Of a stretch of 64,000 nucleotides of DNA, positions 1 through 8,287 are shown piece by piece; position 1 is the first letter of the stretch, and each line of letters opens with the position of its first letter. Location of the stretch: positions 186,001-250,000 of the forward strand of contig NZ_VIRL01000010.1 in the NCBI RefSeq assembly GCF_006874465.1, read 5' to 3'. A model generated the notes under the pieces. It had not been told where the DNA came from and searched no databases. It saw nothing but the letters and a program-made list of their open reading frames with translations. Both the position numbers and the translations under genes were made by a program. The stretch comes from Microbispora bryophytorum (GTDB taxonomy: Bacteria; Actinomycetota; Actinomycetes; Streptosporangiales; Streptosporangiaceae).

Positions 1-1058
1 CAGAGACCGTCGAGCGTCGCCCGCAGCCACTCGCGGTCCTCGCCGCGGGCGTGCCGCAGCCGCATCCGCACGGCCCGCATCGGCGCCATCCGCAGCTCCA
101 GCAGCCGCCCCGACGCCGCCTCGGCGGTCGCGAAGTACAGCAGCCGCAGGTCGTCGCGGTACTTCTCGTAACCGGCGATGCCCTCGTAATCGTCGATGAA
201 GTCGCCGCAGCCGTAGAGGATCAGCCGGTCCCGGTACACCTCGGCCGGGCGGGGATGGTGAGAGGAGTGGCCGTGGACGAGATCGACGCCGCCCTCGACC
301 AGCGCGTGCGCGAACTCGACCTGGTCGTCCTCGACCTCATAGCCCCAGTTGGAACCCCAATGGATGGAGACGACCACGATGTCCCCCGGCCGCCTGGCCT
401 GCCGGACACGGTGGACCGTCGCCGCCGCGGCGTCGCGGGACGGCCCCGGCAGGAAGGCCACCCCCGGCCGGTCGCGGGCCGCCGCCCACTCGCCGGGGAC
501 GCCGCTGGACGGCATCGCGACCGCGAACACCAGGACCCGCCCGCCGCCGGGGAGCGCCACAACAGCGGGCCGCCGCGCCTCGTCCTCGTCCCGTCCCGCG
601 CCCGCCTGGTCGAGTCCCGCCCCCGCCAGCGCGTCCAGCGTCTCGGTGAGCCCCTGGACGCCGAAGTCGAGCACGTGGTTGTTGGCCAGCACGCACACGT
701 CGGGCCGGGCCACGGCCAGGGCGGGGAGGTTGGCCGGGTTCATCCGGTAGTGCACCTGCTTGCCCGGAGCGAAGTCGCGGCCACGGGTGACGCTCGTCTC
801 CAGGTTCAGCACGCGTACGTCGGGGGCGGCCTCGTCCAGCACCTCCAGGGCGTCGCCCCAGGGCCAGGAGTAGCCGACCGGCCGCGGGATCGGGCCGTTC
901 GCCTCCTCCGCCAGCTCGACGTACGCGCGGGCGTCCTGGACGGCCGACTCCTCAAGCGCGGGATCGCCGGGGTGCGGGAGGATCTGGTCGACGCCCCGGC
1001 CCAGCATGACGTCGCCGCACAGGAACAACGTCACCGGGTCCCCGGCGGCCGACCGCAT
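1..1058 (-). CDS. CapA family protein (partial, C-terminus outside window)
   Basis: CapA/PgsA-like metallophosphatase-fold protein, a family tied to poly-gamma-glutamate capsule synthesis but mostly uncharacterised in actinomycetes. 352 codons are visible and the gene runs off the left edge. Family motifs occur in order: LFLCGDVMLGRG at the N-terminus, VLNLETSVTRG, VCVLANNHVLDFG, VVVSIHWGSNWG, VHGHSSHHPRP and LYGCGDFIDDY; the Asp, Asn-His and His residues in them are those expected at the metal site. The ATG at 1058 was chosen because GAGGAGGGG sits a few bases upstream and the protein begins directly with the first motif. No signal peptide is seen, so a cytoplasmic location is likely. The substrate cannot be read from sequence. 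Confidence 0.9.
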   Translation of the reverse strand, partial: MRSAAGDPVTLFLCGDVMLGRGVDQILPHPGDPALEESAVQDARAYVELAEEANGPIPRPVGYSWPWGDALEVLDEAAPDVRVLNLETSVTRGRDFAPGKQVHYRMNPANLPALAVARPDVCVLANNHVLDFGVQGLTETLDALAGAGLDQAGAGRDEDEARRPAVVALPGGGRVLVFAVAMPSSGVPGEWAAARDRPGVAFLPGPSRDAAAATVHRVRQARRPGDIVVVSIHWGSNWGYEVEDDQVEFAHALVEGGVDLVHGHSSHHPRPAEVYRDRLILYGCGDFIDDYEGIAGYEKYRDDLRLLYFATAEAASGRLLELRMAPMRAVRMRLRHARGEDREWLRATLDGL

Positions 1059-1136
1059 CTCACCCCTCCTCGGGCAGCGCGCGGCAGCCAGTCACACCTC
1101 CATCCTGCCCCCTGGCTTCCGGCGGGCGCGGCCGGG

Positions 1137-1949
1137 TCAGGTCACGCGGCAGAGGATCTCGCCGTGCGGGACGCTGAACCAGGCGTCCTCGCTCGCGGCC
1201 CACTCCCGCCAGCCGCCGGCGATCCGCCGCAGGTCGTCCTGCGTGGCGTGGCCCCCTTCGACCGCACGGTCCGCGTAGGAGGACTGGACCGTCCGGTCGG
1301 CCCACAGCCCGCCCCACCAGTCCCGCTCCTCCGGGGCGGCGTAGCACCAGGTGGACGACGACGAGGTGATGTCGGTGAATCCGGCCTCCCTCGCCCAGGC
1401 CCGCAGGCGGCGCCCGGCGTCGGGCTCGCCGCCGTTGGCGCGGGCCACCCGGCGATAGAGGTCGAGCCAGTCGTCCAGGGCCGGGATCTGCGGATACCAC
1501 ACGAAGCCGGCGTAGTCGGAGTCGCGGACCGCGACGATCCCGCCCGGCTTGGTCACCCGCCGCATCTCGCGCAGCGCGCCCACCGGGTCGCCGACGTGCT
1601 GCAGGACCTGGTGGGCGTGCACCACGCAGAAGGAGGCGTCGGGGTAGCCGAGCGCGTTGACGTCGCCCGTCGTGAAGCTCACATTGCCCAGGCCGCGCGC
1701 CTGCGCCTCCCGGCGCGCCTGCTCCAGGATGCCCGGCTCGCTGTCGAGTCCGATCACCTCGCCCTGCGGGACCAGTCCGGCCAGGTCGGCGGTGATCGTG
1801 CCAGGACCGCAGCCGACGTCCAGGATCCGCATGTGGGGCTTCAGCTCGCCCAGCAGGTACGCCGCCGAGTTGGCGGCCGTACGCCAGCGGTGGGAGCGCA
1901 GCACGGACTCGTGGTGGCCGTGGGTGTACACGGCCGTTTCGTTCGCCAT
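1137..1949 (-). CDS. class I SAM-dependent methyltransferase
   Basis: 270-residue methyltransferase of the UbiE/Methyltransf_11 type. The SAM-binding glycine motif ILDVGCGPGTIT lies near residue 45, with the acidic residue GLDSEPG ending strand 2, the TTGDVNALGYPD segment (motif II) and VVHAHQVLQHVGDP after it. Substrate is unknown; the C-terminal half is rich in Trp (WWGGLW) and probably forms the substrate lid. The ATG at 1949 is preferred over one 48 bases upstream because conserved similarity begins there; the ribosome-binding site is weak. It lies between the CapA-like gene and the MMPL gene on the same strand but does not overlap either. Confidence 0.85.
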   Translation of the reverse strand: MANETAVYTHGHHESVLRSHRWRTAANSAAYLLGELKPHMRILDVGCGPGTITADLAGLVPQGEVIGLDSEPGILEQARREAQARGLGNVSFTTGDVNALGYPDASFCVVHAHQVLQHVGDPVGALREMRRVTKPGGIVAVRDSDYAGFVWYPQIPALDDWLDLYRRVARANGGEPDAGRRLRAWAREAGFTDITSSSSTWCYAAPEERDWWGGLWADRTVQSSYADRAVEGGHATQDDLRRIAGGWREWAASEDAWFSVPHGEILCRVT

Positions 1950-1986
1950 GTCGTCCACGATCCCATGTGTCTCGCCATTCGAGCAA

Positions 1987-4131
1987 TTATGTTTCAATAA
2001 CCGAGACAGACAAGATCCGACGCAGGCGGCGCAGCGGGCCCGGGGCCCACCAGTTGGCCGGGCCCGCCAGCCGCATCAGCGCGGGCATGAGCACGCCGCG
2101 GATCAGCGTGGCGTCGACGGCGACCGTGAGCGCCATGCCGACGCCGAGTTGCTGCAGGAACACCACCCGTCCCGTGGCGTACGCCGCGAACGAGGCGGCC
2201 AGGATGGCGGCGGCCGCGGTGACCAGCGGCGCGCTGCGGGCGATGCCCGCGGGCACGGACGCCACGGCGTCACCCGTCCGGTCCCACTCCTCCTTGATGC
2301 GCGCCAGCAGGAAGACCTCGTAGTCCATCGACAGCCCGTAGGCCACGCAGAACATCAGGATCGGGATGCTCGGCTCGATCGACCCGGTGGGTGTGAAGCC
2401 GAGCAGCCCGGACAGGTGGCCGTCCTGGAAGACGAACACCAGTGCGCCGAACATCACCGACAGGCTCAGCAGGTTGAGCGCCGACGCCTTCAGCGGCGCC
2501 ACGACGCTGCCGGTCATGACGAACAGCACCGCGAACGTCACCAGCACGATCAGCAGGCCGATCAGCGGCAGACGCGCGGTCACGCCGTCGCGGTAGTCGG
2601 TCAACTCGGCGGGGTAGCCGCCCACCTCCACCGCGAAGGGCGCCGGGACGGCCCGCACCCGGAGCACCAGCCCGGGCGCGTCGGCGTCGAGACGGTCGCT
2701 CGCCGCCACCACCGACAGCCAGGTGCCGCGTACGGCGGCGAAACGCGTGTCCGCGGGCCCCGGGACCGGCCGGCCATCCGCGTAGGACCCGGCGGCCGAG
2801 TCCACCCGCACCACCCCGTCGACCCGCGACAGCGCGGCGGCGTACGGCCCCGCCTGGGCGGCGCTCCCCTCCGGCGCGACCAGGTGGACCGCGTCGGCCT
2901 CCTCTTGGGAGAAACCCGCCCGGATCTGGTCGTACATCTGCCGCACGGGCGCCGAGGACGGCAGCACCCGGTCGTCGGGCAGCCCGAAGCGGACGCCGAG
3001 GAAGGGCGACCCGAGCAGCAGCACGACCGCCAGCGCGGCCCCGCCGAACACCAGCGGACGGCGCACCACGCGCAGGGCGAGACCGTGCCAGAACCCGCGG
3101 CGCTCGACTCGGGCGGAACCAGCACGGGCCACTCTGTGACCCAGCAGGGCCAGCGTGGCCGGGAGCGCGAGGGTCGCGCCGGCTATCGCGGCGACCACGA
3201 CCGCGACCCCCGCGTACGCGAAGGAACGCAGGAACGGGAAGGGGAAGGCGAACAGCACCGACAGCGAGGCGGCGACGGTGACCCCGCTGAACAGCACCGT
3301 GCGCCCGGCGGTGCGGACGGTCCGCGTCACCGCCTCGGGCACCGGCAGGCCCCGCCGCAGTTCCTCACGGAACCGGAAGATCATGAACAGCCCGTAGTCG
3401 ACCCCGAGCCCGACGCCCATGACCAGGGCGATGTTCGAGGCGAACGTCGAGACCTCGGTGACAAGCACGACGCCGCGCAGCAACGCCAGCGACCCGGCCA
3501 CGGCGAAGATCCCGACGCCGAGGGTGACCAGGGCCGCCGCGATTCGCCGATACACCAGCCACAGCAGCAGCAGGACCAGCGGCAGCACGACCAGCTCGGC
3601 GCGGACGAAGTCCTGCCGGGCCTGTTCCATGACCGCGCGGAAGACCTCGTCCGAGCCTCCGGCCCGGACGTCGATCACGGCGTCGCTCCGGTTGAAGCGC
3701 GGGGTCAGGGCCGGCAGCACGGCACGGCGCACCCTGTCGGCGTCGCCGGGCACCCAGGCGAGCACCATCGCCTGCCGGCCGTCGCCGGAGCGCAGCGTGG
3801 CGGGCGCACCTCTCGTCCAGTACGACCAGGCGTCGCCGACGCCGGGATAGGCCGCGAGCTCCCGGGTCAGCGCCCGTCCCGCGGCCTCGACCGGGTCGCC
3901 GTCCACCGTCCCCCTGCGCGCGGTGACCAGCAGCGCGACATTGGGGATTCCGGTGTGGAACAGCCGGGCGAGGTCGTCGCGCGCCCGCACCGACTCCGAG
4001 CCCGGCGCCTCGAACCTGTTGAGGGACAGCGCGCCGATGGTCCCGGCGCCGACGACCCCGGCGACGAGCGTGATCAACACGCTCACCACGACGACCCACC
4101 GCGCTCTGCGTACGACGATTCCGGACGGCAC
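1987..4131 (-). CDS. MMPL family (RND-type) transporter
   Basis: 714-residue integral membrane protein of the MMPL family: two halves, each with one N-terminal helix, a large extracytoplasmic loop and a block of helices, as in mycobacterial lipid exporters and actinobacterial drug exporters. Membrane hallmarks include GVGLGVDYGLFMIFRFREE in the first half and VAYGLSMDYEVFLLARIKEE in the second, which carry the Asp-Tyr pair used for proton relay in this family. The GTG at 4131 follows AGGGGGG closely; an in-frame TTG 27 bases upstream would lie in the operator region and was not used. It is divergent from a TetR gene with shared operators, so it is probably repressed by TetR and induced by the exported compound. 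Confidence 0.92.
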   Translation of the reverse strand: MPSGIVVRRARWVVVVSVLITLVAGVVGAGTIGALSLNRFEAPGSESVRARDDLARLFHTGIPNVALLVTARRGTVDGDPVEAAGRALTRELAAYPGVGDAWSYWTRGAPATLRSGDGRQAMVLAWVPGDADRVRRAVLPALTPRFNRSDAVIDVRAGGSDEVFRAVMEQARQDFVRAELVVLPLVLLLLWLVYRRIAAALVTLGVGIFAVAGSLALLRGVVLVTEVSTFASNIALVMGVGLGVDYGLFMIFRFREELRRGLPVPEAVTRTVRTAGRTVLFSGVTVAASLSVLFAFPFPFLRSFAYAGVAVVVAAIAGATLALPATLALLGHRVARAGSARVERRGFWHGLALRVVRRPLVFGGAALAVVLLLGSPFLGVRFGLPDDRVLPSSAPVRQMYDQIRAGFSQEEADAVHLVAPEGSAAQAGPYAAALSRVDGVVRVDSAAGSYADGRPVPGPADTRFAAVRGTWLSVVAASDRLDADAPGLVLRVRAVPAPFAVEVGGYPAELTDYRDGVTARLPLIGLLIVLVTFAVLFVMTGSVVAPLKASALNLLSLSVMFGALVFVFQDGHLSGLLGFTPTGSIEPSIPILMFCVAYGLSMDYEVFLLARIKEEWDRTGDAVASVPAGIARSAPLVTAAAAILAASFAAYATGRVVFLQQLGVGMALTVAVDATLIRGVLMPALMRLAGPANWWAPGPLRRLRRILSVSVIET

Positions 4132-4150
4132 GAGCCCCCCTGATAGTTTT

Positions 4151-4166
4151 ACGAGCAATCATTCGT
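4151..4166. promoter_or_regulatory. second TetR operator copy (MMPL side)
   Basis: ACGAGCAATCATTCGT. It matches the central 16 bases of the palindrome at 4181-4202 (ACGAGCAATCGCTCGT) at 14 of 16 positions. It lies immediately upstream of the MMPL start, where a bound repressor would block that promoter. Binding is inferred. Confidence 0.55.
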
Positions 4167-4180
4167 GTTTACTGCGAGAG

Positions 4181-4202
4181 AATACGAGCAATCGCTCGTA
4201 TT
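4181..4202. promoter_or_regulatory. TetR operator palindrome
   Basis: Inverted repeat with 9-base perfect arms, AATACGAGC-AATC-GCTCGTATT. It is centred between the divergent MMPL and TetR genes, 17 bases before the TetR start codon. Size, position and near-duplication at 4151-4166 fit an operator of the adjacent TetR protein controlling both directions. Confidence 0.7.
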
Positions 4203-4218
4203 GACAATGAGGAGTGCC

Positions 4219-4836
4219 ATGGAGAGCGAGGAGGCGCGGCCCCGGCGGCGGCAGGCGCGCGGCGAGCGGCGGATGAGCGAGATCCTCGACGCCGCGGCGG
4301 CGGTGTTCGCCGAGCAGGGCTACGAGAAGACCACGACGAACGCCGTCGCGGCGGCGGCCGGGATCTCCCCCGGGTCGCTCTACCAGTTCTTCCGCAGCAA
4401 GGAGGCCGTCGCCGAGGCACTCGCCGACCGGTTCACCGCTCAGATGCGCGCAGCGCACGGGGAGGCGTTCGCCCCCGCCGACGTGGCCGCCATGGACCTG
4501 GACGAACTGATCGACCGGGTCGTCGATCCGCTGGTGGCGTTCAACATCGCCAACCCGGGGTTCAAGGCGCTGTTCGCCCGCCCGGACATGCCGCCGGGTC
4601 TCGCGACGGCGGCGGGGCCGATCCAGTCGGCGCTGCTCGGCCGGGTGGAGGCGATCCTCGCCGTACGGTCGCCCGGCCTGTCCGCCCCCGAGAGGACCCG
4701 TAGCGCGCGGGTGCTCGTGCAGATCTTCCAGGCGATGACGCCGGTCGTGGTGGCGGCCTCCGCGGAGGAGCGGGAGGCCGAGGTGCGCGAGCTGAAGAAG
4801 GTCCTGCGCGGCTACCTGGCCCCGCTCGACGGTTGA
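4219..4836 (+). CDS. TetR/AcrR family transcriptional regulator
   Basis: 205-residue one-component repressor. Residues 18-65 form the TetR helix-turn-helix: ILDAAAAVFAEQGYEKTT, then AVAAAAGISPGSLYQFFRSK. The remaining all-helical part is the ligand and dimerisation domain. The ATG at 4219 has GAGGAG just upstream; another ATG 12 bases earlier is less well placed. Its divergent neighbour encodes an MMPL exporter and two operator-like dyads lie between them, so it most likely represses itself and the exporter. The inducing ligand is unknown. Confidence 0.92.
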   Translation: MESEEARPRRRQARGERRMSEILDAAAAVFAEQGYEKTTTNAVAAAAGISPGSLYQFFRSKEAVAEALADRFTAQMRAAHGEAFAPADVAAMDLDELIDRVVDPLVAFNIANPGFKALFARPDMPPGLATAAGPIQSALLGRVEAILAVRSPGLSAPERTRSARVLVQIFQAMTPVVVAASAEEREAEVRELKKVLRGYLAPLDG

Positions 4837-4868
4837 TTCCCCGGCCCGAGCGGGGGCATGGTGATGCG

Positions 4869-5822
4869 ATGACCAGCGATGAGGTGCGCGACGGAGTCAC
4901 GCTGACCAACCTCGACCAGCCGTTGTTCGACGGCGCGGGTGCGACCAAGCGCGACCTGGTCGACTACCTGGACGCGGTCCGCGACCGCGTCATCCCGGTG
5001 CTGCGCGACCGGCCGCTGTCGGTGGTGCGGGTGCGACAGGGGCAGGCGCCGTTCATGCAGAAGAACGTGCCCTCCTACGCCCCGGACTTCGTGGGGACGG
5101 TCACCGTCTGGGCCGAGTCGTCGCAGCGGCGGGTCTCGTACGCCCTGTGCGACGACCGGCGCACTCTGCTGTGGCTGGCCAACCAGCGGGCGGTGGAGTA
5201 TCACCCGGCCCTCGTCCACGCCGGGGAGTGGGACCGCCCCACCCATCTCGTGCTCGACATCGACCCGCCGTCGGCCGAGGCGTTCCCGCAGGCCGTCGCC
5301 GCCGCGCGCCTGGCCGGCCGGGCGCTGGCCGACGCCGGCCTGGCGGGGGCGGTGAAGACCAGCGGCGCCAAGGGCCTGCACGTGTTCGTGCCGCTGGAGG
5401 CGCACACCACGCAGGACGTGGCGGCGGCCACCCGCGCGCTCGGTGTGCGCGCCGAGCGCCTCGACCCCGCCCTCGCCACGACGGCGTTCATCCGGGAGGA
5501 CCGCGGCGACAGGGTCTTCATCGACTCGACCCGATCCGGCGGGGCGACCGTGGTCGCCGCCTACAGCCCGCGCGTACGGCCCGGCGTCCCCGTGTCGTTC
5601 CCGGTGGCCTGGGACGACCTGGACCGGGTCACGCCCGGCGACTTCACCGTCCGCACGGCGGCGGGGCTGCTGCGGGACGGCGACCCGTGGGCCGCGCTCA
5701 TGCCGGAGCCTCAGCGGCTGCCCCGCGAGCTGATCGAGGAGGGCCACACGATCCCGGTCGCCCGCGTCCAGGCCATGCACGAGGGCAAACGGCGGGCCCG
5801 CGCTCGCCGCGCTCCCTCGTGA
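4869..5822 (+). CDS. stand-alone LigD-type polymerase/primase domain protein
   Basis: 317 residues matching the polymerase domain of bacterial NHEJ ligase D (archaeo-eukaryotic primase fold), without fused ligase or phosphoesterase domains. The catalytic signature is present: LVLDIDPPS (D130, D132), the SGAKGLHVFVPL motif, and FIDSTRS (D219), followed by VAAYSPRVRPGVPVSFPV. Family members add ribo- or deoxyribonucleotides during break repair. The start at 4869 gives the family N-terminus (TLTNLDQPLF); the ribosome-binding site is weak. It is downstream of the TetR gene on the same strand. A separate phosphoesterase/ligase-like gene lies at 56257-57255, so parts of a LigD set are dispersed. 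No ku gene is in this window. Confidence 0.88.
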   Translation: MTSDEVRDGVTLTNLDQPLFDGAGATKRDLVDYLDAVRDRVIPVLRDRPLSVVRVRQGQAPFMQKNVPSYAPDFVGTVTVWAESSQRRVSYALCDDRRTLLWLANQRAVEYHPALVHAGEWDRPTHLVLDIDPPSAEAFPQAVAAARLAGRALADAGLAGAVKTSGAKGLHVFVPLEAHTTQDVAAATRALGVRAERLDPALATTAFIREDRGDRVFIDSTRSGGATVVAAYSPRVRPGVPVSFPVAWDDLDRVTPGDFTVRTAAGLLRDGDPWAALMPEPQRLPRELIEEGHTIPVARVQAMHEGKRRARARRAPS

Positions 5823-5845
5823 GCGGCTTGGCGACATGATGTTGC

Positions 5846-5851
5846 TATAGT
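5846..5851 (+). promoter_or_regulatory. -10 element of a probable leaderless promoter
   Basis: TATAGT ends 7 bases before the MFS start codon at 5859, placing the transcription start on or next to the ATG. No good -35 is seen at 17 bases. Two copies of GCGACATG (5831 and 5854) flank it and could form part of a regulator site. Confidence 0.4.
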
Positions 5852-5858
5852 TCGCGAC

Positions 5859-7475
5859 ATGCCGTCGCCAACCTCGCGCCAGAGCTGGATCCCCCTCGTC
5901 GTGCTCGCGACCGGCGTGTCGATGGTCGTCATCGACGCCACGATCGTGAACGTGGCGGTGCCCGCGATCATCGCCGATCTGGGTCTCGGCGTCACCGACG
6001 TGGAGTGGGTCAACTCGATCTACTCGCTGATGTTCGCGGCGCTGCTCATCCCGTTCGGCCGCGCCGGCGACCGGTACGGCAGGCGCCGCCTGTTCGCCCT
6101 GGGTGTCGCGGTCTTCCTGCTGGCGAGCGTGCTGGCGGCCATGTCGGTGAGCGGGCCCATGCTCATCGGCGTACGAGCCGTGCAGGGGGTGGGGGCGGCG
6201 ATGGCCGTTCCGATGACCCTCGCGATCATCAACCGCGTCTACGTGGGCCGACGGCGGGTGATCGCCTTCGCGGTGTGGGGCTCCATCATCGGCGGCATGG
6301 CCGCCGTCGGCCCGCTGGTGGGGGGCTGGCTCGTCACCGAGCACGGCTGGCGGGCCGCGTTCTGGATCAACCTGCCCATCGGCGCGCTGCTGCTGCTCGG
6401 CTCGCTGCGGGTGCCCGAGTCGCGGGACGGCCACGCGGCCGGCGGCGACCTGGCCGGGCTCGTCCTCGCCGTGCTCGGCACGACCGGCGTCGTCTTCGCG
6501 CTCATCGAGGGCCAGAAGTACGGCTGGCTGGAGCCGCGGCGGACCGCGGACCTGTTCGGCCTGCGATTCGAGAGCGTCTCCCCCGTGCCCTTCGCCTTCG
6601 GCATCGGCATCATCGCGCTGATCGCCCTCGTCGTGCGCGAACGGCGGCGCGAGCGCGCCGGCCTGCCCATGCTCGTCGACCTGACGCTGTTCGAGTTACC
6701 GAGTTTCCGCTACGGCGCGATGGCGGCGGTGATCGTGGCGCTCGGTGAGTTCGGCATGATCCTCGTGCTGCCGCTCTTCCTGCAGTCCGCGCTCGGCTAC
6801 ACCGCCTTCCGCGCCGGTCTCGTCATCGCCGCGCTGGCCCTCGGCACCTTCCTCGCGGGCGGGCTGGTCCCCCCGCTGTCGAAGACGCTGGCACCGCGGA
6901 CCATCGTACGGATCGGCCTGGGCCTGGAGGCCGTCGGCGCGGCGGGCATCGGCCTGTCCCTGGCGCCGGACATGGGCGCCTGGCGGCCCCTGCCGTGGCT
7001 GCTCCTCTACGGCGCGGGCATCGGCTTCGCCACGGCGCAGCTCACCGGCGTCCTCATGGCCGACGTGCCGGCCCGTCTGTCCGGCGGCGCGTCCGCGCTC
7101 CAGAGCACGGTCCGCCAGCTCGGCGCGGCGCTGGGAGTCGCCGTCCTGGGCGGGGTGCTGGTGTCCGGGCTCGGTTCGGCCGTCGAGCGCGGGCTCGCCG
7201 GCCGGCCCGAGCAGGCGCGCACGAGTGCGGCGCGCGCGGTCGAGGAGAGCGCCGGCGCCGCCATTCCCGCGCTGCGCGACCCGGCGATCCACGCGGTGGC
7301 GGTCGAGGCCGCCGCCGAGGCGACCCGCAGGGTCACGTTCATCACGGCGCTGACGCTGCTGGCCGGGGTCGGCATCACCCTCCTGCTTCCCCGCACACCG
7401 GTCGCACAGGAGGAGTCGCCGGAGCGAGTCGCGGCGGGCGGGCCGGATACTGGAGGTCGCGACCTGGACATTTAG
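5859..7475 (+). CDS. MFS transporter, DHA2 (EmrB/QacA) type
   Basis: 538-residue proton-coupled drug exporter of the 14-helix DHA2 class. Seen directly: VIDATIVNVAVPAI in helix 1 (the conserved D-x-T-I-V-N-V-A-x-P motif), RAGDRYGRRRLF in loop 2-3 (motif A), and the GIGFATAQLTGVL and GGASALQSTVRQLGAALG stretches of the C-terminal half. The ATG at 5859 fits a leaderless transcript. The following TetR gene starts 17 bases after the stop codon behind a GGAGGGGG ribosome-binding site, so the two probably form an autoregulated exporter-regulator operon. The substrate is unknown. Confidence 0.93.
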   Translation: MPSPTSRQSWIPLVVLATGVSMVVIDATIVNVAVPAIIADLGLGVTDVEWVNSIYSLMFAALLIPFGRAGDRYGRRRLFALGVAVFLLASVLAAMSVSGPMLIGVRAVQGVGAAMAVPMTLAIINRVYVGRRRVIAFAVWGSIIGGMAAVGPLVGGWLVTEHGWRAAFWINLPIGALLLLGSLRVPESRDGHAAGGDLAGLVLAVLGTTGVVFALIEGQKYGWLEPRRTADLFGLRFESVSPVPFAFGIGIIALIALVVRERRRERAGLPMLVDLTLFELPSFRYGAMAAVIVALGEFGMILVLPLFLQSALGYTAFRAGLVIAALALGTFLAGGLVPPLSKTLAPRTIVRIGLGLEAVGAAGIGLSLAPDMGAWRPLPWLLLYGAGIGFATAQLTGVLMADVPARLSGGASALQSTVRQLGAALGVAVLGGVLVSGLGSAVERGLAGRPEQARTSAARAVEESAGAAIPALRDPAIHAVAVEAAAEATRRVTFITALTLLAGVGITLLLPRTPVAQEESPERVAAGGPDTGGRDLDI

Positions 7476-7492
7476 CGACTCTGGAGGGGGTA

Positions 7493-8191
7493 ATGCCGAG
7501 GATCAGCGCGGCGACCGTCGCGGATCACCGGGCCAACCAGCACGCCGCCCTGCTGGAGGCGGCGCGGGAGATCCTGGCCGCCGAGGGCGTACACGCGCTC
7601 ACCCCGGCGGCCGTCGGCGCCCGGATCGGCCTGGCCCGCTCCAGCGTCTACCGCTACTTCGCCTCCACCGCCGACATCCTGGCGCAGCTCGTGGAGGACG
7701 CCTTTCCCCGCTGGTCGGCCCGCCTGCGCGCCGCCATCGCCCCCGGCGGCCCGGACGATTCGCTGCCCGGCAGGATCCGCACGTACGGCAGGGCCGCGCT
7801 CGACTTCGTCGGCAGCCCCGACTACGCGCTGATCCCGGCGCTGCAGGCGATCGGGCTGCCGGGCGAGTGCCGGGTCCGCGTGGACGAGATGCACGGCGCG
7901 CTGATCGCACCGCTGGCCGACGCGCTACGCGAGGCCGGGGCCGACCATCCGGCGCTGCGGGCCGAGCTGGCGTGGGGGGTGCTGCGGGCGGGGGCCCGCC
8001 GCCTCATGCCCGACGGGGCGGCACACAACCCGGCCGCACCCGACGTGGCGGCACACAACCCGGCCGCACCCGACGTGGCGGCACACGACACGGCCGCACA
8101 TGCCCCTGCCGCACACGACCCGGAGCCCGCTGCCACGGCGGACGACATCATCGAGATCACCCTCGACGTGCTCACCCGCACCCTGCGCTGA
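7493..8191 (+). CDS. TetR/AcrR family regulator with Ala/His-rich repeat insert
   Basis: 232-residue TetR-family protein. The helix-turn-helix is at residues 20-65 (LLEAAREILAAEGVHALT, then IGLARSSVYRYFAS). The ligand-binding domain follows. An odd low-complexity insert at residues ~176-215 (AAHNPAAPDV repeats, then AAHDTAAHAPAAHDP) is encoded by a 30-bp tandem repeat and interrupts the C-terminal region before a final helix ending VLTRTLR. Start chosen for GGAGGGGG 5 bases upstream. Likely represses the upstream MFS gene, with which it appears cotranscribed. Confidence 0.9.
   Translation: MPRISAATVADHRANQHAALLEAAREILAAEGVHALTPAAVGARIGLARSSVYRYFASTADILAQLVEDAFPRWSARLRAAIAPGGPDDSLPGRIRTYGRAALDFVGSPDYALIPALQAIGLPGECRVRVDEMHGALIAPLADALREAGADHPALRAELAWGVLRAGARRLMPDGAAHNPAAPDVAAHNPAAPDVAAHDTAAHAPAAHDPEPAATADDIIEITLDVLTRTLR
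8018..8107 (+). repeat. 30-bp in-frame tandem repeat within TetR gene
   Basis: Two identical 30-base units (8018-8047 and 8048-8077) followed by a diverged third. Each encodes the ten-residue period AAHNPAAPDV. The frame is kept, so copy number can change without breaking the gene. Confidence 0.85.
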
Positions 8192-8217
8192 TCCCCGCGC
8201 CAGCCGCAGCCCGTCCA

Positions 8218-8279
8218 TGACGTCACCGCGACGCACTATGACGCCATACCGGTTGACGTGACGTCATTATGACGTCATA
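8218..8279. promoter_or_regulatory. array of four TGACGTCA-type operators
   Basis: TGACGTCA occurs at 8218-8225, 8259-8266 and 8270-8277, and TGACGCCA at 8239-8246. The last copy sits in the perfect 12-base palindrome TATGACGTCATA (8268-8279) and the variant in TATGACGCCATA. Centre-to-centre spacings are 21, 20 and 11 bases, close to 2, 2 and 1 helical turns, so all face one side of the DNA. The last two sites cover the spacer and -10 of the promoter for the ribbon-helix-helix gene at 8288, suggesting cooperative autorepression. Confidence 0.7.
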
Positions 8280-8281
8280 GT
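8253..8281 (+). promoter_or_regulatory. promoter of the RHH-DUF4097-DrrAB operon
   Basis: TTGACG (8253-8258), a 17-base spacer, then CATAGT (8276-8281). A start 7 bases downstream would coincide with the ATG at 8288, so the transcript is probably leaderless. TGACGTCA operators overlap the spacer and -10. Confidence 0.6.
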
Positions 8282-8287
8282 TGGGTC

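Noticed and set aside
1657..4143. 828-codon open frame on the plus strand opposite the MMPL gene
   Set aside because: Gln/Arg/His-rich composition is the antisense of MMPL coding; no start context or homologous motif.
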